Shown here piece after piece: positions 10,601 to 18,969 of a stretch of DNA of 64,000 nt. The notes below the pieces were generated by a model. It was not told the DNA's origin. It worked only from the letters and a program-made list of their open reading frames with translations, and did no database searches. The stretch's first letter is position 1, and each line of letters begins with the position of its first letter. This DNA is from Vagococcus acidifermentans (GTDB taxonomy: Bacteria > Bacillota > Bacilli > Lactobacillales > Vagococcaceae). The DNA is taken from contig NZ_NGKC01000003.1 in assembly GCF_003987655.1 (NCBI RefSeq), forward strand, positions 62,001 through 126,000, given 5' to 3'. The translations under genes were made by a program, and so were the position numbers.

Positions 10601-11180
10601 AATTACTGATGAAAATGGAAGGGTTTCTTTTGGCGGTTTAAGAACAGAAACTGACTATCTGTTATTTGAGACATTAGCAGGGGAAGGATATACCATTAGT
10701 GAAGAATTATTAAATGGTATGAATATTAAAATCACAAAGAATACAGAAGCTGGAACTATAATTCAAGTAGCTAATGAACTATCAATGATTAGTTTCAGAA
10801 AAGTTGCTTCGAATAACAATCAAGGCTTAGAAAACGCCGAATTTAATATAAAAAAAGGTAATAAATACTATGCTGGTCTAGATAACAATAGAGAAGTGAT
10901 ATGGGAAGAATCAGAAACTAAAGCTTTAGTGTTTAGATCAGATTCTGATGGTCTAGTTGTGATACGTGGACTTGATGAAGGGGAATATAAAATCGTTGAA
11001 ATTAAGGCTCCTGAGGGTTATGAGAGAGTCGAAGAAGAAATCCTATTTAACGTAGTAAGAAATGAAAATGGAACACTTGGTTTATCAGAAGAAATTGCTG
11101 ATATTGTAAACCACAGAATCGAAAAAATATCTATTTCAATATCTAAAATTTGGGATGACGAAAATAATCAAGAGGAATAA
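7626..11180 (+). CDS. Cna_B/collagen-binding-type surface adhesin, N-terminal portion before frameshift
   Basis: A 1184-residue product that ends early because of a frameshift. The start at 7626 follows a GGAGG site. Residues 1-38 are a basic N-terminus plus hydrophobic core ending near FVHA, a Sec signal peptide. A Ser/Thr/Glu-rich linker runs to about residue 120. It is followed by several immunoglobulin-like adhesion domains of the collagen-binding/SdrG-like type and, from about 955, SpaA/Cna_B-type domains (LSGVKLELW, LENAEFNIKKG, GEYKIVEIKAPEGY). Such proteins are cell-wall-linked adhesins, usually with isopeptide-stabilised domains. The stop at 11178-11180 falls inside the first DDENNQ-type Cna_B repeat. 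Restoring one base near 11172-11174 would join it to the next frame, giving about 1584 residues. Confidence 0.88.
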   Translation: MNRRKTRKKGLLKSITTMILLLSLIFQLTNLGTFVHANSIDGTESISTEITTDSEETIESDYQEKSEIIEESTSIETTEDSSDSIVEESKEIENTIDTESITENNDKVQAETEGRDISSMFPSAKIINSVKFYLNGSEVDSEINATTDDVLKVVYNWSIPNSILNTDELKEGDYIEIDQPQGISPIVSSGSLGDYGSFSFVDGKLRLTFNSKIETDENIEGTVEFTQTIKTYTETGKKEIIVPISGEEEKIIINVKPKGGSSISKTTSGITNDNKVLWEVSVNTEMNEIQAGATVEDILPNGLTLDNIKIYEQEIDLNGNVIRRGKEATGVSIEDSTIIFDGTQGNKSYIIIYETSFDEEVIPADGGELRFENIAEFTNGDQPIEARATAKRTYEKFVIKSDSRENSESWGHIYDWSIRFNNNSKKLPAGVWVQDEMPVNSDSTIIRESIKVYTADGKELDSSYYTITHENDRNFRVTFNEEIDFKVEIKYQTKFNGIISSGDDRLTFKNNVTTSEGFESEGIGRITEQGLSKWVSAINYDTREVTWTIEVNRAMYYMENWSLVDTFSVGQTYVDNSFEISEFEKDEYDLLLKDDGFEISLKAPTSKRFSIRYKTKFEPFELPTKNGISQVINVASHKWIDENGNEHEATRGASHDIKSEFVIDSNKSGSYNARTKEITWRVITNYRQEKLVDASIVDTIQVPQEYVTGSAKLVEVSINPDGSITFGDEVLNADIKEPNGADKTVVVNLPEGSIKTYALIFNTSLKDHVIKNPYVNKALYTNDGREQEITARVSVANEGNHLEKQSKLKETNRITWELMINKSQSTIKDLVIEDNPSNNQIINKDSIKIYNAIAANDNSGNFNKGDEADIDFEIDLVMDNDTGEQTLTIKFNDDIHTSYIIEYVSDIIPTNDTGSESITNSVKLTGSGTEMIETETEIDEVVITSGGTGQGETTTITFEKVDSENTDLKLSGVKLELWSTRNGQKNVKLREGITDENGRVSFGGLRTETDYLLFETLAGEGYTISEELLNGMNIKITKNTEAGTIIQVANELSMISFRKVASNNNQGLENAEFNIKKGNKYYAGLDNNREVIWEESETKALVFRSDSDGLVVIRGLDEGEYKIVEIKAPEGYERVEEEILFNVVRNENGTLGLSEEIADIVNHRIEKISISISKIWDDENNQEE

Positions 11181-12379
11181 GACCCAATGATATAAAAGTA
11201 AACTTACTTGCAGATGGAGAGGTTTCTAAAGAAATCAAACTTAGTGAGGAAAACAACTGGGAGTACACATTTGTAGACTTACCAAAATTCAATAGTAATG
11301 ATGATGAAATAGCTTATGATGTTCAGGAATTGGATGTCGAAGGATATGAAAGTATCATTGAATCTGAAGATAACACATTCCAAATTACTAATAAGCACAA
11401 TCCTATAATGATTGATATTGAAGGAATTAAAACATGGGACGATAATAATAATCAAGATGGTAAGAGACCTGAAAGTATCACCATCAGGCTATTAGCAGAT
11501 GGTCAAGAAATAGATTCCATTATTGTTACATCAGAATCAGAATGGCGCTACAAATTTGAGGAATTACCAAAATTCAAGAATGGAAAGGAAATTATATATT
11601 CTATAAAAGAAGATGAAGTCCAAGATTATGTATCAGAAGTGAATGGTTTTGATATTACAAACATTCACATTCCAGAAAAAATAAAAGTATCGGGACAAAA
11701 AATCTGGGATGACGCAGAGAATCAAGATGGTAAACGTCCAGATTCAATTACAGTTCGTCTTTATGCAAATGGTGAAGAAATTAGATCAATAGAAGTTACA
11801 TCAGAAACAAATTGGAAATACGAATTTGACGAATTATCGAAATATGATAGTGGAAAAGAGATAAAATATACAATTTCAGAAGACGACGTAGAATTCTATG
11901 AAACAGAAATTACTGGCTTTGATATTGTAAACAAGCATAGTCCTGAATTAATAGAAATTGGTGGGACAAAAACATGGGATGATAATAATAATGAAGCTAA
12001 ACAACGTCCTAAATTTATTGAGATTGAACTTTATAAAACTCATAACGGTGAAACGATAAAAATAACAGATATTAAAGTTAAACCAAACAATAAAGGTGAA
12101 TGGGTGTATAGTTTCGGATCATTACCAAAATATGAAGACGGTGAGATTCTTGTTTACTCTATAAAAGAAAAGCCTGTAGATAATTATGTAAGCAAGATAG
12201 ATGGTTTCGATCTTGAGAACAAATATACTCCACCAGTGGAAACTCCATCCGTACCAAAAGACGGTGTTTTGCCAAAAACAGGAGTATCAATGTTTTCAGA
12301 AATGTATCTATTATTGTTAGGTTCAGCAATGATTATACTTGGAGCAGTATTGGTAACAAAGAGAAGGAAACATAATTAG
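11174..12379 (+). pseudogene. C-terminal portion of the Cna_B adhesin with LPKTG anchor, out of frame
   Basis: The frame resumes at 11174 with GIRPNDIKV, exactly what should follow DDENNQ in a Cna_B repeat, so one base appears lost at about 11172-11173. The first possible restart is an internal GTG/TTG-type codon near 11330, with no good ribosome site. The segment holds four Cna_B repeats beginning near 11174, 11420, 11690 and 11960 (each with a KTWDDNNN/KIWDDAEN-type opening and NKH ending), then LPKTG, a hydrophobic helix and a KRRKHN tail. Without this part the long upstream product could not be sorted to the wall and would probably be secreted. A sequencing error would also explain it. 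Confidence 0.85.
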
Positions 12380-12400
12380 CAGAAAGGGTACTGTTTTTAC

Positions 12401-13931
12401 GGGTCTTTGTCAAATGATGTTGGTGGATAGAAATTGTATCCCCGATTAAGTTAACTTGACTCTATGCGAGTTGGTTGTGAGATGTTCTCACAATCAACTC
12501 GCTTTCTTTTTGTAGTAAAGAGGTCTTCCAGTGACCGGCATAACTTGATGACAGATGAGAAGAAAACGATTCTTGAACCGTTCAAAGCTTCTGTAGCCAT
12601 AAGCGACTCTAGAAAGAGTCTTTGCCTTACGGATTAGTCCTTCTAGGGGTCCGTTGCTATAGCCGTATTCCATGCTGTTTATTAGATAGTCTTCCATCTT
12701 CCTCAGTGTTTGGATAGCAGTCACCAGATAGCTGCTAACCTCCGTGGTCTCTTGATGTAAAAGGTCAAAAAACCTCTTTTGATCCCCCTCCATAAAAGCT
12801 TGAATGAGGCTATGGACTCTCCAGTAGGTTTTCGTGAGCTCCTCATCAATCTCGAGAAGTTCCTCTACCTTCTCAAAGCTTGTACTGTAGCTTCGTGTGT
12901 GATAGCAGTAGAAGCGGTAGACAGAGTCAAGATCTTTATGTTTCTTTTGAAGATGTTTCCAGTACTTCTTGAGAAGCTTATACTCTTTGGAATCTTTAGG
13001 GAACTTCTTCATGGTTTGTATTCTTGTTTGTAGAAGTGCCCGAAGGAGGAGCTGAACCACATGAAAGCGGTCAAGGATAATCTTTGCCTTAGGAAAGACC
13101 TCTTTTACAAGTTGAATGTAAGGTGCATACATATCCATGGTGACGGTTTCCACATGATAGCGTACTTCCCTAGGAAACTGTCTGAAGTAGGTTTCAAGAT
13201 GATGGAGTCTTCGATCAGGTAAGATATCCTGGATCTCATGAGTCTTAGCATCAGCGAAGATGAAGTTCATGGCTGCACCCTCTGTGTCTTTCATCAGCTT
13301 CAGCTCATCTATCATGATGTTCTTTGGTAAGGTTTTGATGTTTGTCTTTCTTTCATAGAGAAGAGGGTTAAGAACTCTTGACACTGTGGAGGGTGAGACA
13401 TTGGTTAACTTTGCGATGATTTTCTCGGGGATGGTCTCCAGAGAGCGGATCATGATGGACTCTCTCGTTGCCCTACTGATAAAGCAGTTTTTGGCTACAA
13501 GAGAAGTTTCTAGAGTGTGGGTATAGCCGCAACTCTTGCAGCGATAGCGCGCTTTCTTGAGATGAAGGAGTGTGGGATGATCAAAGGCTTGTGGTACGCG
13601 AATCTTGGAAGGCGTGCTTCCCCAAGAGATGGTTATGCCCTCACATCGTGGACATTTGGGATTATGAGGAGCTTGTAGTGCAGCATAGATGACTTTTTGT
13701 TCGATAAGTTTACCTCTATGGGGAAGTTTTTCGAGTTCACAACTGATAAAAGAAATATTTTTATCTTTAATTCCGATGAGATTTAGGATAGACTGTTGTT
13801 GAGACATGTTGGACTCCTTTTTGGTTGTATTTGGTAGCTTAATCATAAGGGAATTTCTGACATGTCTCAATTCTTCTTACAAAAAAAGATGCTAATGAGG
13901 TTTACTCACCAACATCAAAAAGTGTACACCC
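12401..13931 (-). mobile_element. ISL3-family insertion sequence
   Basis: The transposase gene is bracketed by imperfect inverted repeats: left GGGTCTTTGTCAAATGATGT (from 12401) and right, read on the minus strand, GGGTGTACACTTTTTGATGT (from 13931); both continue with TGGTG. The first base pairs agree with the end structure of ISL3-family elements. The usual 8-bp target duplication was not seen (flanks GTTTTTAC and GACATGTA), so the element may have suffered recombination at one end or the ends are off by some bases. It lies just after the adhesin's LPKTG end. Confidence 0.75.
12494..13807 (-). CDS. ISL3-family transposase
   Basis: About 437 residues when started at the ATG at 13807, which has AAAGGAGT six bases upstream; the frame is open further but lacks a second good site. 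The N-terminus has a zinc-ribbon (CPRCEG, then CKSCGYTH), followed by a helix-turn-helix (IIAKLTNVSPSTVSRVL). The DDE domain shows IMIDELKL, VTMDMYAPYI and ILDRFHVVQLL, hallmark blocks of the ISL3 (DDE_Tnp_ISL3) family. The frame is intact, so the element may still be active. No sign of truncation. Confidence 0.92.
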   Translation of the reverse strand: MSQQQSILNLIGIKDKNISFISCELEKLPHRGKLIEQKVIYAALQAPHNPKCPRCEGITISWGSTPSKIRVPQAFDHPTLLHLKKARYRCKSCGYTHTLETSLVAKNCFISRATRESIMIRSLETIPEKIIAKLTNVSPSTVSRVLNPLLYERKTNIKTLPKNIMIDELKLMKDTEGAAMNFIFADAKTHEIQDILPDRRLHHLETYFRQFPREVRYHVETVTMDMYAPYIQLVKEVFPKAKIILDRFHVVQLLLRALLQTRIQTMKKFPKDSKEYKLLKKYWKHLQKKHKDLDSVYRFYCYHTRSYSTSFEKVEELLEIDEELTKTYWRVHSLIQAFMEGDQKRFFDLLHQETTEVSSYLVTAIQTLRKMEDYLINSMEYGYSNGPLEGLIRKAKTLSRVAYGYRSFERFKNRFLLICHQVMPVTGRPLYYKKKAS

Positions 13932-14120
13932 GACATGTATCGCAGCACTTTGCTATATACATTTTTTCAGCTGTATTACGATAAAAGACCCGCTAGTCAG
14001 ATTGAGAAATAGCACAATAATTCTGCCAATGAGTAGGATAATAGACTATATTGTTTCAATAAGTGGGCTGGAAAAAGAAGGGGTCGAGAGTATTGTGAGA
14101 TACATTACTTTTGAACCGTC

Positions 14121-14513
14121 CAGTATAATCGAGAAATCATAGGTTATAACGCCGGTCCTCATAAAAATGCCCAACTTGTTTATAAAGCATTCAGCAGTAT
14201 AAAGCATGATCTCGCTCTAATTGGTTTATTCCATACCGACAGAGGAAAAGAATTTATAAACGAACAGATTGAAGCACTCTTATCAACCTTTGATATTAAG
14301 CGCTCATTAAGTCACAAAGGGACTCCCTATGATAACGCAGTAGCTGAAGCAAACTTTAAGAGTTTAAAATTTGAATTCTTATACCAAAATAAATTTGAAA
14401 CATTAGAACAATTACAAAGAGAATTAGGTGGGCATATTTGGTGGTATAACAATGAGAGATTACACTCATCACTAGGGTACAAATCACCCGTCTCATATGC
14501 CCAATCAATGTAA
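14121..14513 (+). pseudogene. IS3-family transposase (OrfB) C-terminal remnant
   Basis: In this frame the segment reads as the C-terminal catalytic part of an IS3-family integrase-like transposase: NREIIGYNAG, FHTDRGKEF (second Asp), then KGTPYDNAVAEANFKSLK (with the last catalytic Glu) and a WWYNNERLHSSLGYKSP block before the stop. No start codon or upstream region is present; the frame meets a stop at 14112. After the stop, TGTCCGTTAAAGTGTTGACA resembles an IS3/IS150-type terminal repeat, so the right end seems kept and the left lost. The 190 bp before it (13932-14120) show nothing recognisable. Confidence 0.8.
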
Positions 14514-14655
14514 CTATAAAAAATGTCCGTTAAAGTGTTGACATTCCAATATCCTCTCTGAGCTTTTTATTTTCAGGTTTTTCTTTCTATCGTAAAAAAA
14601 TTATTGATAATGACCATAATATAGGGTATAAAGATTTAGTAGAAACAAGTTAATA

Positions 14656-14934
14656 TATAAATTCTATGAAGAGAAAGAGCAAGCCAGTTTATTGTTCCAC
14701 AGAGAGTTGGCATTATGCTGAAAGCCAATGTTCAAAGATTAGTTGAAAATCATCTCGGAGAAGCAGAGCTGAAATTTTTTTATTAAGTAATGTCGGTGGT
14801 CCACCGTTAATAGGAACACGTATTATAATGTACGTTGATGAATGTTATAAATTAAATTTTGTATTTAAATTTATAGAACTAGGGTGGTAACGCGAGTATA
14901 ACTCGTCCCTTTTTGGGGACGGGTTTTTTATTTT
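14656..14934 (+). promoter_or_regulatory. T-box leader upstream of brnQ
   Basis: The T-box core AGGGTGGTAACGCG lies at 14881-14894 and is followed by the terminator CGTCCC-tttt-GGGGACG with a T-run ending near 14932. The upstream part (AGAGAGTTGG at 14701 and GAAAATCATCTCGG at 14745) looks like stem I with a specifier loop. The most likely specifier triplet is ATC at 14749-14751, an isoleucine codon, which fits a branched-chain amino acid carrier gene just downstream. Uncharged tRNA would pair with the T-box and let transcription pass the terminator. The specifier assignment is by eye and should be confirmed by folding. Confidence 0.88.
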
Positions 14935-15030
14935 CAAAAATAATTAATAGAGGGGGCGCATCATGGAAAGTGATATTGGAATTATAAACTGTACTCATTA
15001 TAAGAAAAAGACAAATTGGAGGTTTTTAAA

Positions 15031-15723
15031 ATGGAAAAAATGGATAGTAGGAAGTTATTATTTGTAAGTTTAATGATATTTTCAATGTTTTTTGGCGCAG
15101 GAAATTTAATATTTCCACCTCAATTAGGACAATTATCAGGAACAAATATGCTGGTATCAATGGGAGGATTTTTAATTTCAGCGGTAGGTCTTCCAATAAT
15201 CGCAATTGCTGTAGTTGCTAAGGCTGGTGGACTTCATATACTGGCAAGTCGTGTGCATCCAAGATTTGCCCTTGGTTTTACTGTTTTGATTTATTTATCA
15301 ATAGGACCTTTACTAGGTATTCCAAGAGCAGCAAGCTTAGCTTTTGAAATGGGGATATCACCCTTTTTATCAAATACATTGAGTGAAAGTAATTTGCCAT
15401 TATTTATATATACACTAGTATATTTTGGGATAGCCTATTGGCTATGTATGACGCCATCAAAACTAGTAGATAGATTTGGAAAAGCTTTAACACCTGCGCT
15501 ATTGGTTTTAATAGCAAGTGTATTTCTATTTAGTTTATTTAAACCAATAGGTGAATTTGCAGCACCTATTGGTGATTATGCACAGTTCCCTTTTCTAAAA
15601 GGATTTTTAGATGGATATATGACAATGGATGCAATAGCAGCACTTAATTTTGGTATTGTAATCTCTATTGCTTTAAAAGGAATGGGAGTAACAGAAGAAA
15701 AAAACTTGTGTCAAATACGATAA
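15031..15723 (+). CDS. brnQ: Branched-chain amino acid carrier BrnQ, N-terminal half (frameshifted)
   Basis: The start at 15031 has TTGGAGG nine bases upstream; a TTG at 15016 is in frame but overlaps that site. The protein begins with LLFVSLMIFSMFFGAGNLIF and has several membrane helices typical of the LIVCS family of Na+- or H+-coupled Leu/Ile/Val importers. The frame ends at 15723 after VTEEKNLCQIR. Homologous sequence continues in another frame from 15708. One more A in the seven-A run at 15698-15704 would read EEKKLVSNTIKAG through the join and give a protein of about 440 residues, the family's usual size. The upstream T-box fits control by isoleucine tRNA. Confidence 0.9.
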   Translation: MEKMDSRKLLFVSLMIFSMFFGAGNLIFPPQLGQLSGTNMLVSMGGFLISAVGLPIIAIAVVAKAGGLHILASRVHPRFALGFTVLIYLSIGPLLGIPRAASLAFEMGISPFLSNTLSESNLPLFIYTLVYFGIAYWLCMTPSKLVDRFGKALTPALLVLIASVFLFSLFKPIGEFAAPIGDYAQFPFLKGFLDGYMTMDAIAALNFGIVISIALKGMGVTEEKNLCQIR

Positions 15724-16355
15724 AGGCAGGATTGATGGCTGGATTGTTTTTAGCCATTATCTATGGAATGCTTGCATATTTAGGAGCTGTTTCACAGACA
15801 AGGTTTGGAGCAACTGAAAATGGAGCTCAAACACTTACAAATGTAGTATTTTACTTATTTGGACAAAAGGGATCAGTTTTACTAGGGGTAATATTCTCTC
15901 TTGCTTGTTTAACAACATCAGTAGGACTTTTAACCTCCTGCAGTCAATACTTTGCAAAGTTGATGCCAAAGGTTTCATATAGAGCTTGGATTACAATACT
16001 TTCTGTATCAAGCATGATATTTGCAAATGTAGGATTGACACAAATACTTAAGATTTCGGTTCCAGCATTGACTGCTATATATCCAATGGCGATAGTTCTT
16101 ATGGTACTTGCACTTTTAAATAATCTTTTCAAGGGGAATTCTTATGTATACTTATTTACTATGATATGTACTTCCTTTGTTAGTATCTTAGAAGCCTTGG
16201 GACAATTTGGACTAAAAATTAGTATCTTTAACAGTCTACCATTTTATTCAAAGGGACTTGGTTGGATTATCCCGGCAGCTGTTGGGGCAATAGCAGGATT
16301 AATCTATGGAAACTTAAGGAATAAGGGGTTTGAGAAAGAAGAAAAGTATCTATAA
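15708..16355 (+). CDS. brnQ: BrnQ, C-terminal half (frameshifted)
   Basis: A 215-residue frame that begins at a GTG with no clear ribosome site. It holds the remaining membrane helices of BrnQ (TIKAGLMAGLFLAIIYG, then SLACLTTSVGLLTSCSQYF, a conserved block of this carrier family, and a last helix before a KEEKYL tail). It is the continuation of the upstream half and not a separate gene. Unless the A-run slips during transcription or translation, or the base loss is a sequencing error, no complete carrier is made. Confidence 0.88.
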   Translation: MSNTIKAGLMAGLFLAIIYGMLAYLGAVSQTRFGATENGAQTLTNVVFYLFGQKGSVLLGVIFSLACLTTSVGLLTSCSQYFAKLMPKVSYRAWITILSVSSMIFANVGLTQILKISVPALTAIYPMAIVLMVLALLNNLFKGNSYVYLFTMICTSFVSILEALGQFGLKISIFNSLPFYSKGLGWIIPAAVGAIAGLIYGNLRNKGFEKEEKYL

Positions 16356-16864
16356 AAGATATTGAAAATGCCATCGATAAATTAGGATATGAAGTTATAA
16401 AATCTCAAGTAAAAGCTTTATAAAATAAGAGGGAATAAGTTTGGTTTTAATGATATCAGATGCTGGTTAATGTCATCTACGGTAAAGGACACAGTTACCA
16501 AGTTATAATGTCGTTGATATCTTCCCACAAACGAAAGCCCACAGTGGATATGTTCTCACAAAGAGAATTTCTGATAAAAATATTTTGGTTACTAGTATTT
16601 GACAGCTATACCCTCATCTCAAAACATGTGGAGTGTGTAGTATTGCTGACCAGAAACTAGTCAGTGTTATAAAACAGTCAAGCAGCTTTGACATGTATCA
16701 AAGCTGCTTTTTGCTCTGGTTTTTAAAAAAAGCTTGATGGAGGTTTTGAGATGAGAGTCGTGTGGGTTTGGATTATCCCGTCCCTTTGCAGTTAGCTTTT
16801 ACTTTAGTGTCCGCATGATTTTATAATTTGTAAAGACAGGCTTGATAGTTTAAAACCTCCATCT
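16355..16864. other. Gene remnants and spacer after brnQ
   Basis: No intact gene. In the frame running from 16355 to the stop at 16423 the sequence reads DIENAIDKLGYEVIKSQ, like the end of a heavy-metal-associated (CopZ-like) domain. Further on, the frame ending at 16660 closes with SKHVECVVLLTRN, which resembles the C-terminus of an RlmCD/RlmD-type rRNA methyltransferase. Both have no upstream part and are read as scraps left by rearrangement. The rest, 16716-16864, shows nothing clear. Confidence 0.4.
16682..16712. terminator. Hairpin terminator
   Basis: AGCAGCTTTGA pairs with TCAAAGCTGCT around a short loop and is followed by five T. It lies after the methyltransferase-like scrap and in front of the convergent dioxygenase gene. 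Confidence 0.7.
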
Positions 16865-17758
16865 TCACACATCTAACCTTGGCAAGTGAGCGGTAATTTC
16901 CGAACGTCTGCTTTCAAACTGCGGCGGCAGCATCAGGTGTGTGCCTAAGTCATCGAAAGGTTCATCAACTGCAAATCCGGGTTCTTCAGTGGCAATTTCG
17001 AAAAGGATATTGCCATGTTCCGGGAAATAAATTGCATTAAAGTACTTCCGGTCTTTTACTTCAGTCACTCTGTATTGATGTTCGGCTAGGAAAGACTGCC
17101 ATTCTTTTTGCACCTGGGATGTCGGCACAGACCATGCGATATGGTGCACCGTGCCAATACCCCAACGTCCGAACGGCATGTCTGTTTTCGGCACGATAAT
17201 ATGGTGGCGTGCTTCACCGGCAGTAAGCAGGTAATGTTGCTCATCTGTTTCTAGTTCTTTTTTCAGGCCCAACTCATCTGTCAATGTCCGGACAGTTTCC
17301 GCAGGATGAGCCGATAACAGTACCGCCCCGTGGAAACCAAGAATAGCCGACGAATTTGCGTTAGTATTGCTCTCGACTAAAGCCAAAGCAAGGCCATGGC
17401 TGTCTGATAGTTCTAGTGTAGGACGGTTAAATAACCGGGTTTTCTTGACGCTCACGCGATGGTGGGCCAAATGACTGTGCCAGAATGGCAGGCTGCCTTT
17501 GGGAATACGAAACGCAATCGTCCCGACTTGCCCGCTGCCCACACGTCCTTTTCGGTTGTTGGTCCAAGGGAAAAACGTCATGATTGTGCCATTGTCGACA
17601 GATTGGTTGCTGAAATATAAGTGATAGGTGTGCGGGTCATCAAAGTTGACGGTTTGTTTGACTAATTTCAACCCTAAGACATCACGGTAGAAAATAATAT
17701 TCTCGTTGGGGTCGCCCACAATAGCAGAAATATGGTGTATTTTATCAATTGGTTGCAT
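16865..17758 (-). CDS. VOC-family ring-cleaving dioxygenase (MhqO/CatE-like)
   Basis: A 297-residue protein with two tandem vicinal-oxygen-chelate modules. It starts MQPIDKIHHISAIVGD, with the typical metal-binding His of module one; module two holds IGTVHHIAWSV and, near the end, GNILFEIATEEPGF with the metal-binding Glu. The length and the pattern match the MhqO/CatE group, non-haem iron enzymes linked in bacilli to detoxification of quinones and catechols under MarR-type control. The ATG at 17758 has GGAGG seven bases upstream. It stands alone, divergent from the RpiR regulator at 18056. Base composition from here on is richer in GC than the first 16 kb. Confidence 0.9.
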   Translation of the reverse strand: MQPIDKIHHISAIVGDPNENIIFYRDVLGLKLVKQTVNFDDPHTYHLYFSNQSVDNGTIMTFFPWTNNRKGRVGSGQVGTIAFRIPKGSLPFWHSHLAHHRVSVKKTRLFNRPTLELSDSHGLALALVESNTNANSSAILGFHGAVLLSAHPAETVRTLTDELGLKKELETDEQHYLLTAGEARHHIIVPKTDMPFGRWGIGTVHHIAWSVPTSQVQKEWQSFLAEHQYRVTEVKDRKYFNAIYFPEHGNILFEIATEEPGFAVDEPFDDLGTHLMLPPQFESRRSEITAHLPRLDV

Positions 17759-17776
17759 GATTGCCTCCTTAAAGTT

Positions 17777-17831
17777 GAAATATCATGACCTAAATGCTTC
17801 TGTCAATGGTTTTCATTAAGTGCCGCACTTA
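17777..17831 (-). promoter_or_regulatory. Promoter and candidate operator of the dioxygenase gene
   Basis: On the minus strand TTGACA (17806-17801), an 18-base spacer and TATTTC (17782-17777) form a plausible promoter. Just upstream lies a perfect dyad, TAAGTGC-C-GCACTTA at 17817-17831, a possible binding site for an activator or MarR-like regulator. No such regulator gene adjoins. Confidence 0.45.
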
Positions 17832-18055
17832 GTCCTGACGGATAAAATTGTTCAAAAAAGTTTCTTTAAGTGTATCAAACATGCCTCGGTTAATCAAAAA
17901 ATGCGTTAGGCTGGACAACAATGTGTCAGCTGAATGCAAAATTATCGTATTCTTACACCAAAACGGCTAAAATAAGTTCAGTGATTCGTGCCTGCAGTTA
18001 AACTTGTTCATGTAACTGCCCTTATAAATATTAGCCGGGTTAGGAGGCGATACGA

Positions 18056-18769
18056 ATGCATGAAATTTATCATCTTGAACGCTTGTTTCCAAATATCGAC
18101 TTATCCGATTCAGAGAAAAACATATTGGCCGTCATCATTGAGACACTGCAGAAAAATGAATCGACCAGTATTAAAGATGTTTCTCAAAAAGCTTTTACCT
18201 CACCTTCAACGATTAGCAAGCTGGCTAAGAAAACCGATCATAATTATAGTGAACTACTCTATTTTTTGCGTCAAAGTCTGCATTCGAAAGAAAATAACAC
18301 GGTAGACGGCTTGCCATATTTGTCGCTGACGGAGCCGTATGAGTCGGCTGTTCATAAGATTGCCGCTTATTTGGCAGAGTACCGGAGTTATACATACGGA
18401 GAAGGTTTTTGCCGCTTTATCAGCGGGTATTTTCATAAAAAAATGCTGCTGTTAAAGCATTACACGATTGACCTCGACATGGTTGAGTTAAAACTGGTAC
18501 ATGCAGACAAACAAGCTCCGCTCGTCTTTATCTTTTCAAAATCAGGTGAAACCAGAGCCTGTTTGAGAAAAATGGCGGAGACGCATGAGTTATCGGGGAA
18601 AGTCATCGGATTTACCGCTTCGGAACACTCGACGCTTTACCAAAAAAGCGATATAGCATTTTGCGTAGAGGACCTCTCTTACGGCAATCAAGCCAATAAT
18701 TTACGCACATTCTTTTACGGCAACACTCTCAATTTAATTGAAGTTCTTCTTTCAGATTGTTTCAAATAA
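18056..18769 (+). CDS. RpiR/MurR-family transcriptional regulator
   Basis: A 237-residue protein with an N-terminal helix-turn-helix (TSIKDVSQKAFTSPSTISKLAKK, residues about 40-65) and a C-terminal SIS-type sugar-phosphate-binding domain (VFIFSKSGETRACLRKM). It is somewhat shorter than most members (about 280). TAGGAGG lies eight bases before the ATG at 18056. It is followed on the same strand by chbG, a PTS permease and a GH4 glycosidase gene, so it is probably the local regulator responding to a phosphorylated sugar from this pathway. A strong terminator separates it from chbG. Confidence 0.85.
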   Translation: MHEIYHLERLFPNIDLSDSEKNILAVIIETLQKNESTSIKDVSQKAFTSPSTISKLAKKTDHNYSELLYFLRQSLHSKENNTVDGLPYLSLTEPYESAVHKIAAYLAEYRSYTYGEGFCRFISGYFHKKMLLLKHYTIDLDMVELKLVHADKQAPLVFIFSKSGETRACLRKMAETHELSGKVIGFTASEHSTLYQKSDIAFCVEDLSYGNQANNLRTFFYGNTLNLIEVLLSDCFK

Positions 18770-18778
18770 CCATAATTT

Positions 18779-18813
18779 AGTGTATCCCATTTCAAACGGG
18801 ATACACTTTTTTT
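18779..18813 (+). terminator. Terminator after the RpiR-family gene
   Basis: AGTGTATCCC pairs with GGGATACACT around a nine-base loop and is followed by seven T. Confidence 0.88.
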
Positions 18814-18850
18814 CGCTAACTCAGGTAAACTATTTTCTTAAAACGAAACA

Positions 18851-18902
18851 GTTTTCTTTTTCAAAGAAAACGCTTTTTATTTATGTTTATCCTCTATATA
18901 AT
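18851..18902 (+). promoter_or_regulatory. Operator, cre-like site and -10 box for the chbG operon
   Basis: A perfect dyad GTTTTCTTT-TTC-AAAGAAAAC (18851-18871) is a good candidate operator for the adjacent RpiR-family regulator. It overlaps AGAAAACGCTTTTT (18865-18878), which is close to the CcpA cre consensus, so catabolite repression is likely. A TATAAT box is at 18897-18902; the -35 region overlaps the cre-like site. Confidence 0.55.
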
Positions 18903-18969
18903 AAAAAGCGTCATAAGCGCGCTGAACATGACACACTGAAGTCCATAAAAATATGAAAGGAGCGGCGGT

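Noticed and set aside
14963-15067. 34-codon frame between T-box and brnQ
   Set aside because: It overlaps the brnQ ribosome site and start in another frame and shows no conserved feature; could be a leader peptide, but the T-box already explains control.
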